A DNA stretch of 64,000 nt, taken from positions 1 to 64,000 of the forward strand of contig CAZCZI010000036.1 of assembly GCA_964503045.1 (NCBI GenBank), read 5' to 3'. The notes below the pieces were generated by a model. That model made no database searches and was not told the origin of the DNA. It saw only the letters and a list, made by a program, of their open reading frames with translations. Origin of the DNA: CAYZJR01 sp964503045 (GTDB taxonomy: Bacteria > Cyanobacteriota > Vampirovibrionia > Obscuribacterales > Obscuribacteraceae). The translations under genes were made by a program, and so were the position numbers. Shown in pieces: positions 53,017-61,694 of the stretch. Numbering within the stretch: position 1 is the first letter of the stretch; the number at the start of each line of letters is the position of its first letter.

Positions 53017-54255
53017 ATGCTGAAAGATAGTTATACGGACTGTAAGACTGATTATGTTGAATCGGAGTCCCAGCCAGATGCCAGCAAGCGTCTCCTTGCA
53101 GAATCTGAAACAGTGAAGACATTCCGTCAGACTTGCCCAACTAGAGATGACTTACCGAACGGATTTCCGAAGACTCAAATTGATTCAGACACAATCTGTT
53201 TTGCACCGGAGAACTTTTCCGAACAGCCTTCAAAGGGTTCCTTTCCTTCTGCTGGTGGCGAATCTGACAGAGAAGACAGAGACTCATTTGCCGAAGTTCA
53301 AAAGAACTACAACAAACTCAAAGAGTTGCCTGAACTTCCTACAAAAAGTGAAATTACAACAAGAGACTTGGAGTTGCTCGCTGCGCCCCGAGATGATCAA
53401 AAGGAAGAGAAGCAACCGGCTGGTGAAACTTACAACAAGAGCATCCTCGAACTCTCACAACCACTGCGCAACTCCGGTGCTGAAGCGCCGGTACGCCAAC
53501 AACTTTCCTTCGCTCCTGAAGTTGAAAGCGAAGTGCTGTCGCCAGCAACAAATGCATCTGCAGGACCACGCGTCATCATTAATGGCAATAGCGTTGAAAT
53601 CAAGGAATCTAACACAAGCACCAAACCACAAGAAGCTGTTAAGTGGCAAGACCCGGTTGATCAATATGCAGACAATTCGAAAGTTTTGAGATTGGATGAT
53701 GGTAAGGGAACAGTCGTGACCATCGGCGGCAACGATACATCTAATGTTTTGAACCAATTTAGATTCAACGGCAGTTTGACTCAATCGGAAGTGACTGGTG
53801 CAAATAAGGGTCCGGACTTCTTTCCTACGCGCTGGAACGGCATCGCCGAAACCACTAAACCGGAAAAGGAAAACCTTGTTGATGGCAAAAGAGTAGCTGA
53901 AGAGATGAAACTGACTCCCGAGCAGGAAAAGGCGGAAAAAGAATTTCTTGAAAGGGCTGCCAAAGACTTGGAAAAACAAAACCTCAAACTTAAGCCGTTG
54001 CACAAAGGCGAAGGTCCTTATCAGGCAATTGAAAGAATGGTTCGCTCCGGCGATCTGCCGCATATGACCAGCGAGCAAATAAAAGAACATGCAATTCGAA
54101 TTCGTAATCGAGACTTCGAGCAAATGAAGCGTGGATACTACAAAGTCGGCGAAACACCTGAGTTTTATTCGAAGAATGAAATCGAGAAAATCATGGAGGC
54201 GAAGAAACAAGAATTCAGACAACGTCTGCAAAACGAACAAAAGAAAGCTGCCTAG
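53017..54255 (+). CDS. Hydrophilic hypothetical protein with LysM-like C-terminus
   Basis: 412 residues, very hydrophilic and probably disordered for the first 300 (rich in Ser, Glu, Lys, Thr). The C-terminal part after residue 325 is helical, with KLTPEQEKAEKEFLERAAKDL then HKGEGPYQAIERMV and GYYKVGETPEFYSKNE, which loosely resembles a degenerate LysM-type module (GEGPYQ-x-I ... KVG). No signal peptide. The frame is open from 52912, but ATG 53017 with GGAG seven bases upstream is preferred. Function unknown. Confidence 0.7.
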   Translation: MLKDSYTDCKTDYVESESQPDASKRLLAESETVKTFRQTCPTRDDLPNGFPKTQIDSDTICFAPENFSEQPSKGSFPSAGGESDREDRDSFAEVQKNYNKLKELPELPTKSEITTRDLELLAAPRDDQKEEKQPAGETYNKSILELSQPLRNSGAEAPVRQQLSFAPEVESEVLSPATNASAGPRVIINGNSVEIKESNTSTKPQEAVKWQDPVDQYADNSKVLRLDDGKGTVVTIGGNDTSNVLNQFRFNGSLTQSEVTGANKGPDFFPTRWNGIAETTKPEKENLVDGKRVAEEMKLTPEQEKAEKEFLERAAKDLEKQNLKLKPLHKGEGPYQAIERMVRSGDLPHMTSEQIKEHAIRIRNRDFEQMKRGYYKVGETPEFYSKNEIEKIMEAKKQEFRQRLQNEQKKAA

Positions 54256-54425
54256 TCAGTGAGCCGAACCCCGATTACTATGGAGCACACCCAATAAGAT
54301 GAACAGCCAATACGCGCAATACTCCCAATGCAACAGGGCTGAGCAAGCCCATGGACACGTCAGCATCGCTGGAGATCAAAGCTTTCTGAATCACTTCAGT
54401 TTAATGGGTAACCTGACTGTCTCAG

Positions 54426-54519
54426 CTAGTGGGCAAATGGCTCTTTCCACAACATTGCCTTCTCATGCTTATGACCATGCACTTGAGTCTCAAGCATTTA
54501 TGCAACGAATGATCGGTTA
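54426..54519 (-). pseudogene. Decayed 3' end of a TldE-like gene
   Basis: Read on the minus strand, this stretch gives SFVA-stop-MLETQVHGHKHEKAM then LWKEPFAH-stop, matching the true C-terminus of the neighbouring TldE-like gene (SFIAQELETRPHGHESEKAM then FLKKPSAG) at most positions. A stop interrupts it, and differences are spread over all codon positions, as in neutral decay. The plus-strand frame 54299-54520 that crosses it is therefore doubtful as a gene. Confidence 0.65.
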
Positions 54520-54665
54520 ACCAACGCGGATCTATTTTTGGCAAAGTCTTGGCAATAATCAAGTTTTCGTGGTGACTTTTGCCATCAAATCGCATGACGT
54601 CGTTCACTTTTGGCAATTGCCGAGTTCCTCTAATATGCTCCCACGGCAGCATTCAGGAGGGAGTC

Positions 54666-55367
54666 ATGAACGAGACACAAGCGAAGCTAGTTATCTTCAG
54701 TATCATATTCGGTGCTATTTGTTCGATACTTCCGGCCCTGGCATTCAGCTCATGTTGTGCAGGCAGTTATCATTCTAATCCTCAACTCTCCTACTATCTA
54801 GCGGCTGAAAATCAGTTCACGGTTCTTTGCCGGAGCGGTTTTGCGTACCTTATCTTATTTTTCGTCCAATCAGCAATTGCACACCAGATACAAGTTCGCT
54901 TTAGAGAAAGGAAGTCTACTCGAAGGCTCTGGGCTGCTTTACCTTTAATGGTGTTTGCTGCCACTTGGTTTGCGAGCCACCAGGAATCGCAGTTTAGCAA
55001 CCGGTTCATCCCTCACATCTATGATGCACATTTGTCTGGAATGGGCGTAGGACAAATGCCGATTTTGGACTCGTTAGTTTGCGTGTCTTTAGTAATCCTG
55101 GCTCTGGTTGCCTTATGCACCGCAGCATTCAAGACGCAGCCAACATGGTTAAGAGGACTAGTCTTCATTGGCAGCCTAATATCGGGACTTGCGGCTGTCG
55201 TTTGGTCCTTCGTGAGGGTTCCAATGGAGGTCTACAGTTACGATACGATTTGGCATCTGGTCATGAAGTCTCACCAATCGCTGGAGTTGCTGCTTGTTTG
55301 GTTTGGTTTGACGCTTTGTCAGTTGCTTGCGTTTGGATGTTACAAGCTTGCCAGTCAGAAGCGTTAG
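54666..55367 (+). CDS. Polytopic membrane protein, hypothetical
   Basis: 233 residues with about five to six membrane helices (roughly 8-28, 50-70, 90-107, 137-160, 170-190, 208-228). Paired Cys (SSCCAGS) follow the first helix. No family recognised. The frame is open from 54579, but ATG 54666 has AGGAGG with five-base spacing. It lies on the plus strand between the TldE-like gene and the decayed copy of its 3' end, and converges with the former. Confidence 0.75.
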   Translation: MNETQAKLVIFSIIFGAICSILPALAFSSCCAGSYHSNPQLSYYLAAENQFTVLCRSGFAYLILFFVQSAIAHQIQVRFRERKSTRRLWAALPLMVFAATWFASHQESQFSNRFIPHIYDAHLSGMGVGQMPILDSLVCVSLVILALVALCTAAFKTQPTWLRGLVFIGSLISGLAAVVWSFVRVPMEVYSYDTIWHLVMKSHQSLELLLVWFGLTLCQLLAFGCYKLASQKR

Positions 55368-55376
55368 GTGTTCAAC

Positions 55377-57101
55377 TCAGTCGCCGGCCGATGGCTTTTT
55401 CAAGAACATTGCCTTCTCACTCTCATGACCGTGCGGTCGAGTCTCAAGCTCTTGAGCAATGAATGATGGTGTAACGAGGCTGGTGGTCGTGTTGTTGTGA
55501 CCGACTGGAATCAAGACAGGATAAGCCGCGTCGTCGTCTCCAGTGGCTTCGATATCACGCCAGAAGCGTTGTGTGGTGGCAGCGAAAGTGATGTTTCTCA
55601 CCAACTCTTCTTTGCCGTCCTCAACCGAAACTTTGTACACCACCGTTGGTGACGGCAAGCTGGTGTCACCACCAAGCAATTGCAACGGATTGATGAACAT
55701 GCGCCCAGACATTGCGCCTCCCATGCGCTTTACGATGAGCACATGCTTAAGCCCGTTTTCCTTGCCCATGTCGATCAACTTTTCTTTCAATTGAGCAGCC
55801 GTCAATCTCTTGGACGAAGTGATGAACAAACGGCTGGGGCAGGCAACGCCAGAGCGCCAGTGCCCGTTGCTTTCTTTGATGTGTTTGCTTGGAATTCTGC
55901 CGGAGCACAATGTCTTCAACACGCCGTTTTCGATGAGATTCAACTTCTGAGCGGGCACGCCTTGTTCATCAATGGTGTAGCCGCCCTTAAGAGGTTTTCC
56001 TTTGAACTCGGTGGCGAGCGGGTCATCAACAACTGAAAGGAAAGGCGCTAAAACCTTTCGTCCAAGTTTGTCTGCAAACCCCGGTTTGAGGGAAGACATA
56101 CCGAGCACTGGTATCGGATTGACCAGTTTTGGTGCCAGAGCATAGGCAAAGACTTCAGCGGCAGCGGGGCCTTCGAAGAGAACAGGTCCGCTATATTCTT
56201 CCATCTTCTCGGCTTTGCTCAAATCTTGGACACGTTGCGATAGTGCCTTCGCTTCTTTTTCTAGATCAGCTCCGGAAGGAAGTTGCTCTTCGCTGTCGGC
56301 AGCGAAGATGGCGAAGTCGGAAACTTTCATGCCGTCTGCTGTTTGCGCTGAAGCAGATAGTGAGACTATTGCACCGTCAGAACCTTCTCGATTCATCGAT
56401 CCTTCGCTCGAGATGAAATAGCGAGTCTGAGCTCGGTGAGTGAAGTCTGCTTTCGAGGAGAGTGACTCGCGGCTTTCTGCAAGAATGGCGGAGAGCTTGC
56501 GAATCAAGTCAGCCCATTTCTTCTCGTCGGTTTTCAAATTCACAGCCGGTTCGAGTTTGACGACTGGTGTGACTTTTGCAAACGAGTCAGGCAAGTCATT
56601 AACGCGAGTGGTCTGCAAGAGGGCTTTCTTTGATTGAAGCTCTTCGATCGCGCGTTTGTAGGCGCCATCAGTGACCAACCACGTCGCTTGTCTTATTGCA
56701 TCGTAGTTGTCTTCGGTTGGGAATCCCGAAAAGCTTCGGAAGATGCTGGAGAGACCGCGTCTCATCGCATAGCTGTTGTCGAGCTTGTAATCGCCGGCTC
56801 GAAGATCGGTGTCGATGTCGCGAGAGTGATATTGCTCGTTGGTGTCAATTGCACCATAGCTTGCTGCGATGCGAATCGATTGTGTGTCCTTCAATGTGTA
56901 CGAAGCGAAATATGGACGTTTGTGGTCTGCCAACTTCAGTCCGCTCATCGAGCGAGAAAGTTCATCACCCAGGGCTTTCAGAACAATGTCATCCGACTTT
57001 GGAACTTCCGCCATCACGGCTGTTCCCGTCAAAATTGCCAGTGTCGCTGCTGGTGCGATCCAGCGAAGGGCTTTTCCGTTTTTCAAATGCTTTTTCAACA
57101 T
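55377..57101 (-). CDS. Exported TldE/PmbA-like protein (inactive partner type)
   Basis: 574 residues. Signal peptide 1-31 (ending VMA). The remainder belongs to the TldD/PmbA family, which in bacteria forms TldD-TldE heterodimers that trim peptides. At the position of the TldD HExxxH zinc motif this protein reads AEVFAYALAPK, so zinc binding is lost, as in TldE subunits. Other family elements remain: GKPLKGGYTIDEQGVPAQKL, LKTLCSGRIP and SNGHWRSG. Its ATG overlaps the TldD-like stop (TAATG), so the subunits are translationally coupled. Export is unusual: E. coli TldD/E are cytoplasmic. Confidence 0.88.
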   Translation of the reverse strand: MLKKHLKNGKALRWIAPAATLAILTGTAVMAEVPKSDDIVLKALGDELSRSMSGLKLADHKRPYFASYTLKDTQSIRIAASYGAIDTNEQYHSRDIDTDLRAGDYKLDNSYAMRRGLSSIFRSFSGFPTEDNYDAIRQATWLVTDGAYKRAIEELQSKKALLQTTRVNDLPDSFAKVTPVVKLEPAVNLKTDEKKWADLIRKLSAILAESRESLSSKADFTHRAQTRYFISSEGSMNREGSDGAIVSLSASAQTADGMKVSDFAIFAADSEEQLPSGADLEKEAKALSQRVQDLSKAEKMEEYSGPVLFEGPAAAEVFAYALAPKLVNPIPVLGMSSLKPGFADKLGRKVLAPFLSVVDDPLATEFKGKPLKGGYTIDEQGVPAQKLNLIENGVLKTLCSGRIPSKHIKESNGHWRSGVACPSRLFITSSKRLTAAQLKEKLIDMGKENGLKHVLIVKRMGGAMSGRMFINPLQLLGGDTSLPSPTVVYKVSVEDGKEELVRNITFAATTQRFWRDIEATGDDDAAYPVLIPVGHNNTTTSLVTPSFIAQELETRPHGHESEKAMFLKKPSAGD

Positions 57102-58876
57102 TACTTCTTCTCCCCTTCTGATTTGGCGCTCTTCTTGTCGTAGAGGGGCGCTGGGAGTAGCGGCGGCTTTTCTTGTTCTTTATACGGCTTTTCAAGCTCA
57201 ATGGTTTGAATCAGAAGGCTTGGTGATGTCGCCGAAACCGGTACCCAGCCTGACTCTGCTCCGCACTGTCCGTTAAAAGTGGCGTCGTCGTCGCCAGCTG
57301 AAAGAATTCTTTCGATGGATGCAAGCGGTGTACCTACCATTCCGACGCCACGTAGAATTTCTTCCGGTTGCCCATTGGCCCAAACTCGGGTCACGCGCAG
57401 CGGAATTAGTGAAAACGATTGAGGCATGTAGTTTTGCGTAATCGCGAAGCCACCTTCGATTTCGTCAATTATCAATCCGTACGGTTTCTTTTGTTTCTTC
57501 GCTTCAGATATGAGCATCGACTTTAGTTTTGGATATGGAACGCGCTTGGTCGAGTCGACAATCAAGTTGCCTTGCCGCGCAACCGGAGATCGACCCGGGC
57601 TGCACCTGCCGTGTCCATTCGATTTCTTGAACTGTGCGATCGGCGAGCGGCTCATCAAGAAGTTTTTGAGAATGCCTTTATCGATGATGCTGACGCGTTC
57701 TGCCGGAACTCCCTCATCGTCGTACTTGTAGAAGCCGTTGAGCCACTTCCCTTTCATCGTGGACATGGTTGGATCGTCCATCACGCTAATGAACTTCGGG
57801 ACCACGCCTTTGTTCACTTTGTTAGCAAAAGTACGTCCCTCTTCTTCGTCTTTTTGCCGGTGACCTTCAATGCGGTGACCGAGCACCTCATGGAAAAACA
57901 CACCAGCAGCCTTGTTGCGCAGAATCGCAGGACCAGCGTATGGCTCCGAGAGTGGTGCCTTCTTCAACAAGACAACCTGATCGCACAATTTCTTGAGCAT
58001 CGTCTTTAGTGTCGCTTCGTCGGGAAGTTCTTTCGGCGACTGTGCTTCGACGCTGTCGTACAAGCTCACAACCATGCCGTCTTCAGCTATGGCTTGGGCT
58101 TGTGCAAAGACTCTCAACTGAAGGCTTGAGTCTTCGATTTTTGTGCCTTCACTGTTTACGATATAACGGCGAATGTTGTTCATCGAAAGCTGAACTGAAG
58201 AGCCCGTCACATCCGGGTACTCTTTGAACACCTTGGAGCAGTTGCGAATTCGGTCCTTCCAGAGTTCGCGATCGATGTTGCACTCAATTACCGGGCCAAC
58301 ATACTCCTGTGATTTCCCACCGATGGAGAAGTCGTCGGAATCATCTTCTTCCGGTGCTCGCACGTCTTTGTCAGCTTTGACGCTGACGATTCCTTTTAAG
58401 GCTTCGCGATAAGCTCTGTCTGTTTCCAACCACAATGCTGTGCGCAGTGCCTCCTCGTTGTCTTCGACTGGAACATTCACGCTTTCCGGCATCATCATGC
58501 TGAATAACATTGGCTCGGAGCGCAACTTGTGAGTGTTGTCGATCTTGGGTGTTCCCACCCGCATCTCAACATCGAGCACGCGATAACGTCTGTCGTTGTC
58601 GCCTTCGATTGCGCCGTAGCTTCCTTCGATCTCGAGCGTGGTGACGTCATACAGTCTGTACGACATGTAATACAAGGGCTCGCTGGCTGCCTTTTTCAAT
58701 GTATTGAAGGAACGGTTGAGTTCTTTCGTCAGTGCAGACATGACGACATCAGTGCGCGCCGCTGGTGTCGCGGCGGTCGTCAATGCGCTGGTTGGATAGT
58801 AAATGGAGGTCGAACAGAGTGCGAGCGATGCGGACAGAAAGGAGACCGCTAACTTCTTCTTAAATGAAATAACCAT
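57101..58876 (-). CDS. Exported TldD-like metalloprotease
   Basis: 591 residues. A signal peptide (about 1-32, KKLAVSFLSASLALCSTS) precedes a TldD-family protein. The active site motif HEVLGH (His329, Glu330, His334) is intact, followed by the downstream SNGHGRCSPGR segment whose Cys corresponds to the third zinc ligand of TldD. ILDK-GILKNFL and DDEGVPAERV motifs are also family-typical. It is about 110 residues longer than E. coli TldD, mostly in the N-terminal half. ATG 58876 with AGGA six bases upstream is preferred over the frame limit 58906. First gene of the pair; the secreted location and substrate are inference. Confidence 0.9.
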   Translation of the reverse strand: MVISFKKKLAVSFLSASLALCSTSIYYPTSALTTAATPAARTDVVMSALTKELNRSFNTLKKAASEPLYYMSYRLYDVTTLEIEGSYGAIEGDNDRRYRVLDVEMRVGTPKIDNTHKLRSEPMLFSMMMPESVNVPVEDNEEALRTALWLETDRAYREALKGIVSVKADKDVRAPEEDDSDDFSIGGKSQEYVGPVIECNIDRELWKDRIRNCSKVFKEYPDVTGSSVQLSMNNIRRYIVNSEGTKIEDSSLQLRVFAQAQAIAEDGMVVSLYDSVEAQSPKELPDEATLKTMLKKLCDQVVLLKKAPLSEPYAGPAILRNKAAGVFFHEVLGHRIEGHRQKDEEEGRTFANKVNKGVVPKFISVMDDPTMSTMKGKWLNGFYKYDDEGVPAERVSIIDKGILKNFLMSRSPIAQFKKSNGHGRCSPGRSPVARQGNLIVDSTKRVPYPKLKSMLISEAKKQKKPYGLIIDEIEGGFAITQNYMPQSFSLIPLRVTRVWANGQPEEILRGVGMVGTPLASIERILSAGDDDATFNGQCGAESGWVPVSATSPSLLIQTIELEKPYKEQEKPPLLPAPLYDKKSAKSEGEKK

Positions 58877-59321
58877 GTGTTTCCTATATTGGCTTTGTAG
58901 GGTCAATGATACCCGGTAGAGAACTTAATTGCTGGCTTGGCAACTTGGTGTGAAAAACCCTGACTGAGCGTGCGTTTTGCGGTATTGTCAAGATTGGCGA
59001 TTTTGGCGAAAATTGCTTGGACTACCCTTGGTTTCTTACAATTGAAGGGTGGCTTTTCAAGTGTTCTTTTGCAGCATTCTCTCTCCAACGATCATCAACG
59101 TGACATGTTTCATTTGACGTAGGGGGCAGGCATGCTATCAACGCTTCTTCCTTCATGCGCATGTTGATTTCCGCTTAGCGATTTTTAGTGCCAGGACTTA
59201 CATGATCAAGTCATCCGCGAATATTCGAACCTTGAAGTGTAGGGCTGATTAGTTACTGGCTCCATCGCTAAAATGTGCAGGAGTTAGAGTCCACGCCTGC
59301 CGCATGCCAAGAGGAGCTGTG
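58877..59321. other. Intergenic region, no gene seen
   Basis: About 445 bp between divergent genes. It should hold promoters for the TldD/E pair and for the plus-strand gene at 59322, but no hexamer pair stands out. A 61-codon minus frame (59088-58903) is Lys/Arg-rich without a ribosome binding site. Confidence 0.35.
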
Positions 59322-59804
59322 ATGGGAAAGTGTGAAGTCGTTTTCCGAAAGTATGACCAGCCCTCAATTCCAGCGCGTCTATCGGTTGGTGACATCATTC
59401 GTTGCAGTCGCTTTCGATGGGGATTACGAAATCCCAAAGCAGAGCTATCTGTGGGCTGGAGCAAGTCTTGCGATGTGAAATACTGGGTGAAGCATTATGG
59501 CTGGCAAGAGTCGCATGACTCTTCACGGGAAGAGGCCGCTTTTCTTGTAGTTTCGATTACGCTGGATGAAGCAATTGGTCCGCAAGATGTAGAGCTGAAT
59601 AATCATCGACTAGGTAGAGTCGTGGAATGTCTTCGGCTTACAGACGACTTTATTTTGGAGTCCTCTGCCGAGCGCATCAAATTCTATTTAGATGAGCCCA
59701 TGAGTCTTATCCGTCTCAAAGAGCAGGAAGAGATCGAGGTTTTAGGTTTTGCTGAGTTACCGGTTAGCTGGGAAGACCCTTCCGAAAGAGAGCGCGGTTA
59801 CTGA
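59322..59804 (+). CDS. Hypothetical protein
   Basis: 160 residues, cytoplasmic by composition, no family recognised. Contains IIRCSRFRWGLRNPKAELSV, DVKYWVKHYGW and an acidic beta-rich second half (FYLDEPMSLIRLKEQEEIEVLG). ATG 59322 has GAGGAG with five-base spacing; the frame is open from an ATG at 59304 that lacks one. The next gene probably begins within its last 56 nt, so the two are likely co-transcribed. Confidence 0.65.
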   Translation: MGKCEVVFRKYDQPSIPARLSVGDIIRCSRFRWGLRNPKAELSVGWSKSCDVKYWVKHYGWQESHDSSREEAAFLVVSITLDEAIGPQDVELNNHRLGRVVECLRLTDDFILESSAERIKFYLDEPMSLIRLKEQEEIEVLGFAELPVSWEDPSERERGY

Positions 59805-60693
59805 AGTTTTGCTTAGGGCACATAATTGGGTTATTCTTTTGCTAATGAGTGGAGCGATTTTGTGCGTCGAAATTTTCCGAGCTTTCAAAGGTTCGGCGGT
59901 GTATTTGTTGAAGCATCCCAAAAAAGTGTTGCTTGCACTGTTTCTAATTACTGCATCGTTTATAGTCGCACCGCATGGAATTGCGGAGTCACAGTTAGGG
60001 CAGGTCGATCGACTTGCCGCGCTCTATCACATTCAAGTTCAAACAAACAACGAAACCTTTCCTGTGCGCAACAACCATGGATTGATTGAAGGATCCAACC
60101 CCGCTCCAAACGCACTACTAAAATATTTGCCGTTGTTCTTAACCGAGTTCACGAAATATCCAACGGACGTCATCGCGAGGTCTGGATTGAAAACAGTTGT
60201 TCTATGCGAACATCTGAAGTTTGCAGGTCAGCTGCGATCGGCGATTCCTGATTACTTGCATGAGACGCTTTATTTGGATGTTTCGCGTGGTATCGAAACG
60301 CCCGATTACATGCGAACCGCAGTGCATCACGAGTTTTTCCACATCATCGATTGGAAGGATGATGGTTCTGTCTATCAAGATCCTGCTTGGTTGGTTCTCA
60401 ATCAAACGGGTTTTAGATATGGAACCGGCGGAAAGTACGCGCAGAACGACGACACCGTGAGTCTGGTGAATGACTCTTTACGGGGCTTTCTGACTCGCTA
60501 TGCAATGACCGGTGTCGAAGAAGATAAGTCTGAAATGTTTGCGCACATGATGACGAATTATGGAATGGTTCAACAAAGAGCGAAAAACGATCCGGTGCTG
60601 CAGTCGAAGTTTGTGCAGATGAAGGCGCTGTGCAAGAAATTCAGCCCATCGATGGATGAGGCATTTTGGTCGAAGATGAGCGAACGCCAATAA
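59749..60693 (+). CDS. Membrane-anchored putative zinc metalloprotease (HExxH)
   Basis: Up to 314 residues. One or two hydrophobic segments (about 27-45 and 58-77) anchor it; the remainder is extracytoplasmic. AVHHEFFHIIDW gives HExxH (His194, Glu195, His198, numbered from TTG 59749) and a later EDKSEMFAHMM could supply the third ligand Glu, in gluzincin fashion. No named family is certain. Start choice is open: TTG 59749 (CGAGG nine bases upstream, overlapping the previous gene), TTG 59809 or ATG 59845. Substrate unknown. Confidence 0.7.
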   Translation: MLSYRLAGKTLPKESAVTEVLLRAHNWVILLLMSGAILCVEIFRAFKGSAVYLLKHPKKVLLALFLITASFIVAPHGIAESQLGQVDRLAALYHIQVQTNNETFPVRNNHGLIEGSNPAPNALLKYLPLFLTEFTKYPTDVIARSGLKTVVLCEHLKFAGQLRSAIPDYLHETLYLDVSRGIETPDYMRTAVHHEFFHIIDWKDDGSVYQDPAWLVLNQTGFRYGTGGKYAQNDDTVSLVNDSLRGFLTRYAMTGVEEDKSEMFAHMMTNYGMVQQRAKNDPVLQSKFVQMKALCKKFSPSMDEAFWSKMSERQ

Positions 60694-61074
60694 GCAGTAT
60701 CCTACATACCGAGCAAAGAGGAAATTGCAGCGTGGAAGTCCTTGCTGGGCTTGCCTCGCGTTACGAAAATTCATAGATGAGGGCCGAGATAAAGCTCCAG
60801 AGAATGCGATTCATCGCGTGCGAGCAAGTTTCTGTATTCACCCTTTTATAGGCTTGAATCGAGCTTCTGTGCAACTTGCAATATTGTTGCGTGAATCAGC
60901 ATTGCAAGATCTCCGAAACCCGCCTATGCTCAACTCCCCTGCAACACTCTTTTTCCGTAGCAAGCAATTGCCGCGGCGTTTCTTCATGGCTTTGCTAACT
61001 AATGAACACTAAGAATCTGTGGCAAATGTATAGGCAAATTGCCACCAATCAGATACAATAAAAGGTGTTGTTTT
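60694..61074. other. Intergenic region, no gene seen
   Basis: About 380 bp before the candidate toxin-antitoxin pair. A 95-codon plus frame (60725-61012) crosses it but has shadow-like composition and no ribosome binding site. No tRNA or terminator recognised. Confidence 0.4.
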
Positions 61075-61338
61075 GTGCAAAAGAAGTTTGAGCATGTTGT
61101 CGAAAATGGAACTAAATTCGTTTTCAAAATGGATTCGGTGGATCCAGATCTTCTGCACATCTATGCACGACATCTCACCACAATTGATGATGCGCTGGAT
61201 GTTTTTTTTAACTCTGCTGCTCGTTGGAACTTGCGATTTCAGCGATTCGAAAACTATACCGATACACATGGACTGTTTTGGTTTTGGCTAGACGAATCAA
61301 AAGAGGTGGTTATGATCGTCAGTTGTTTTCGACTATAG
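61075..61338 (+). CDS. Small protein, candidate toxin of a toxin-antitoxin pair
   Basis: 87 residues. Compact alpha/beta composition: DPDLLHIYARHLTTIDDALDVFF, then RWNLRFQRFENYTDTHGLFWFW and KEVVMIVSCFRL at the C-terminus. Size, a Tyr/Trp/Arg-rich core and position directly upstream of a ribbon-helix-helix protein suggest a type II toxin, but I do not recognise the family with certainty. GTG 61075 has AAGGTG eight bases upstream. The next gene's ribosome binding site overlaps its stop, so the two are translated from one message. Confidence 0.6.
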   Translation: MQKKFEHVVENGTKFVFKMDSVDPDLLHIYARHLTTIDDALDVFFNSAARWNLRFQRFENYTDTHGLFWFWLDESKEVVMIVSCFRL

Positions 61339-61349
61339 AGGTGGGCCTC

Positions 61350-61649
61350 ATGGCTAATAAAAGACGAAATTATGAGGAACTTGGTGAGTTTACTATGTCA
61401 CCGGAGATGTCCGCTAAAGTTGAGGCTATGATTGCTCAGGCGGATGAAGAAGATGAGCTGGCGCGCGTGAATTTTCGTTGGAGTCGAGAAGCTCTGGATG
61501 TAGTGAAGCAGGCTGCTAAGCTAGTAGGCATTCCGTACCAAACGTTTATCAAACAGGCGGTCTTTGAGCACGCGCTTGAAATAATCAAAGACGTGGAGTC
61601 CGCAGAAAGTCACCGAAAGCCTCCGAAAGAGAAGTTTTCCAATCCTTGA
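61350..61649 (+). CDS. CopG/RHH-like DNA-binding protein, candidate antitoxin
   Basis: 99 residues. An acidic, flexible N-terminal half (MANKRRNYEELGEF...DEEDELA) leads to a ribbon-helix-helix-like unit, ARVNFRWSREALDVVKQAAK then GIPYQTFIKQAVFEHALEII, matching the CopG-type antitoxin pattern in which the strand is followed by VPYQ-x-x-IK. Such proteins neutralise the toxin and repress the operon. ATG 61350 with GAGGTGG five bases upstream. It follows the 87-residue gene by 11 bp, in toxin-first order. Confidence 0.75.
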   Translation: MANKRRNYEELGEFTMSPEMSAKVEAMIAQADEEDELARVNFRWSREALDVVKQAAKLVGIPYQTFIKQAVFEHALEIIKDVESAESHRKPPKEKFSNP

Positions 61650-61694
61650 AAATCAAAGAAAGTTTTTGAGGTTTCTGGTCACTCAAGTTGAGTT

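Noticed and set aside
54299..54520. 73-codon plus-strand frame
   Set aside because: Its 3' half is the reverse strand of a decayed TldE-like gene end, its ribosome binding site is 13 bases from the ATG, and no family is seen; kept only as the pseudogene on the other strand.
60725..61012. 95-codon plus-strand frame
   Set aside because: Composition is random-like and there is no ribosome binding site.
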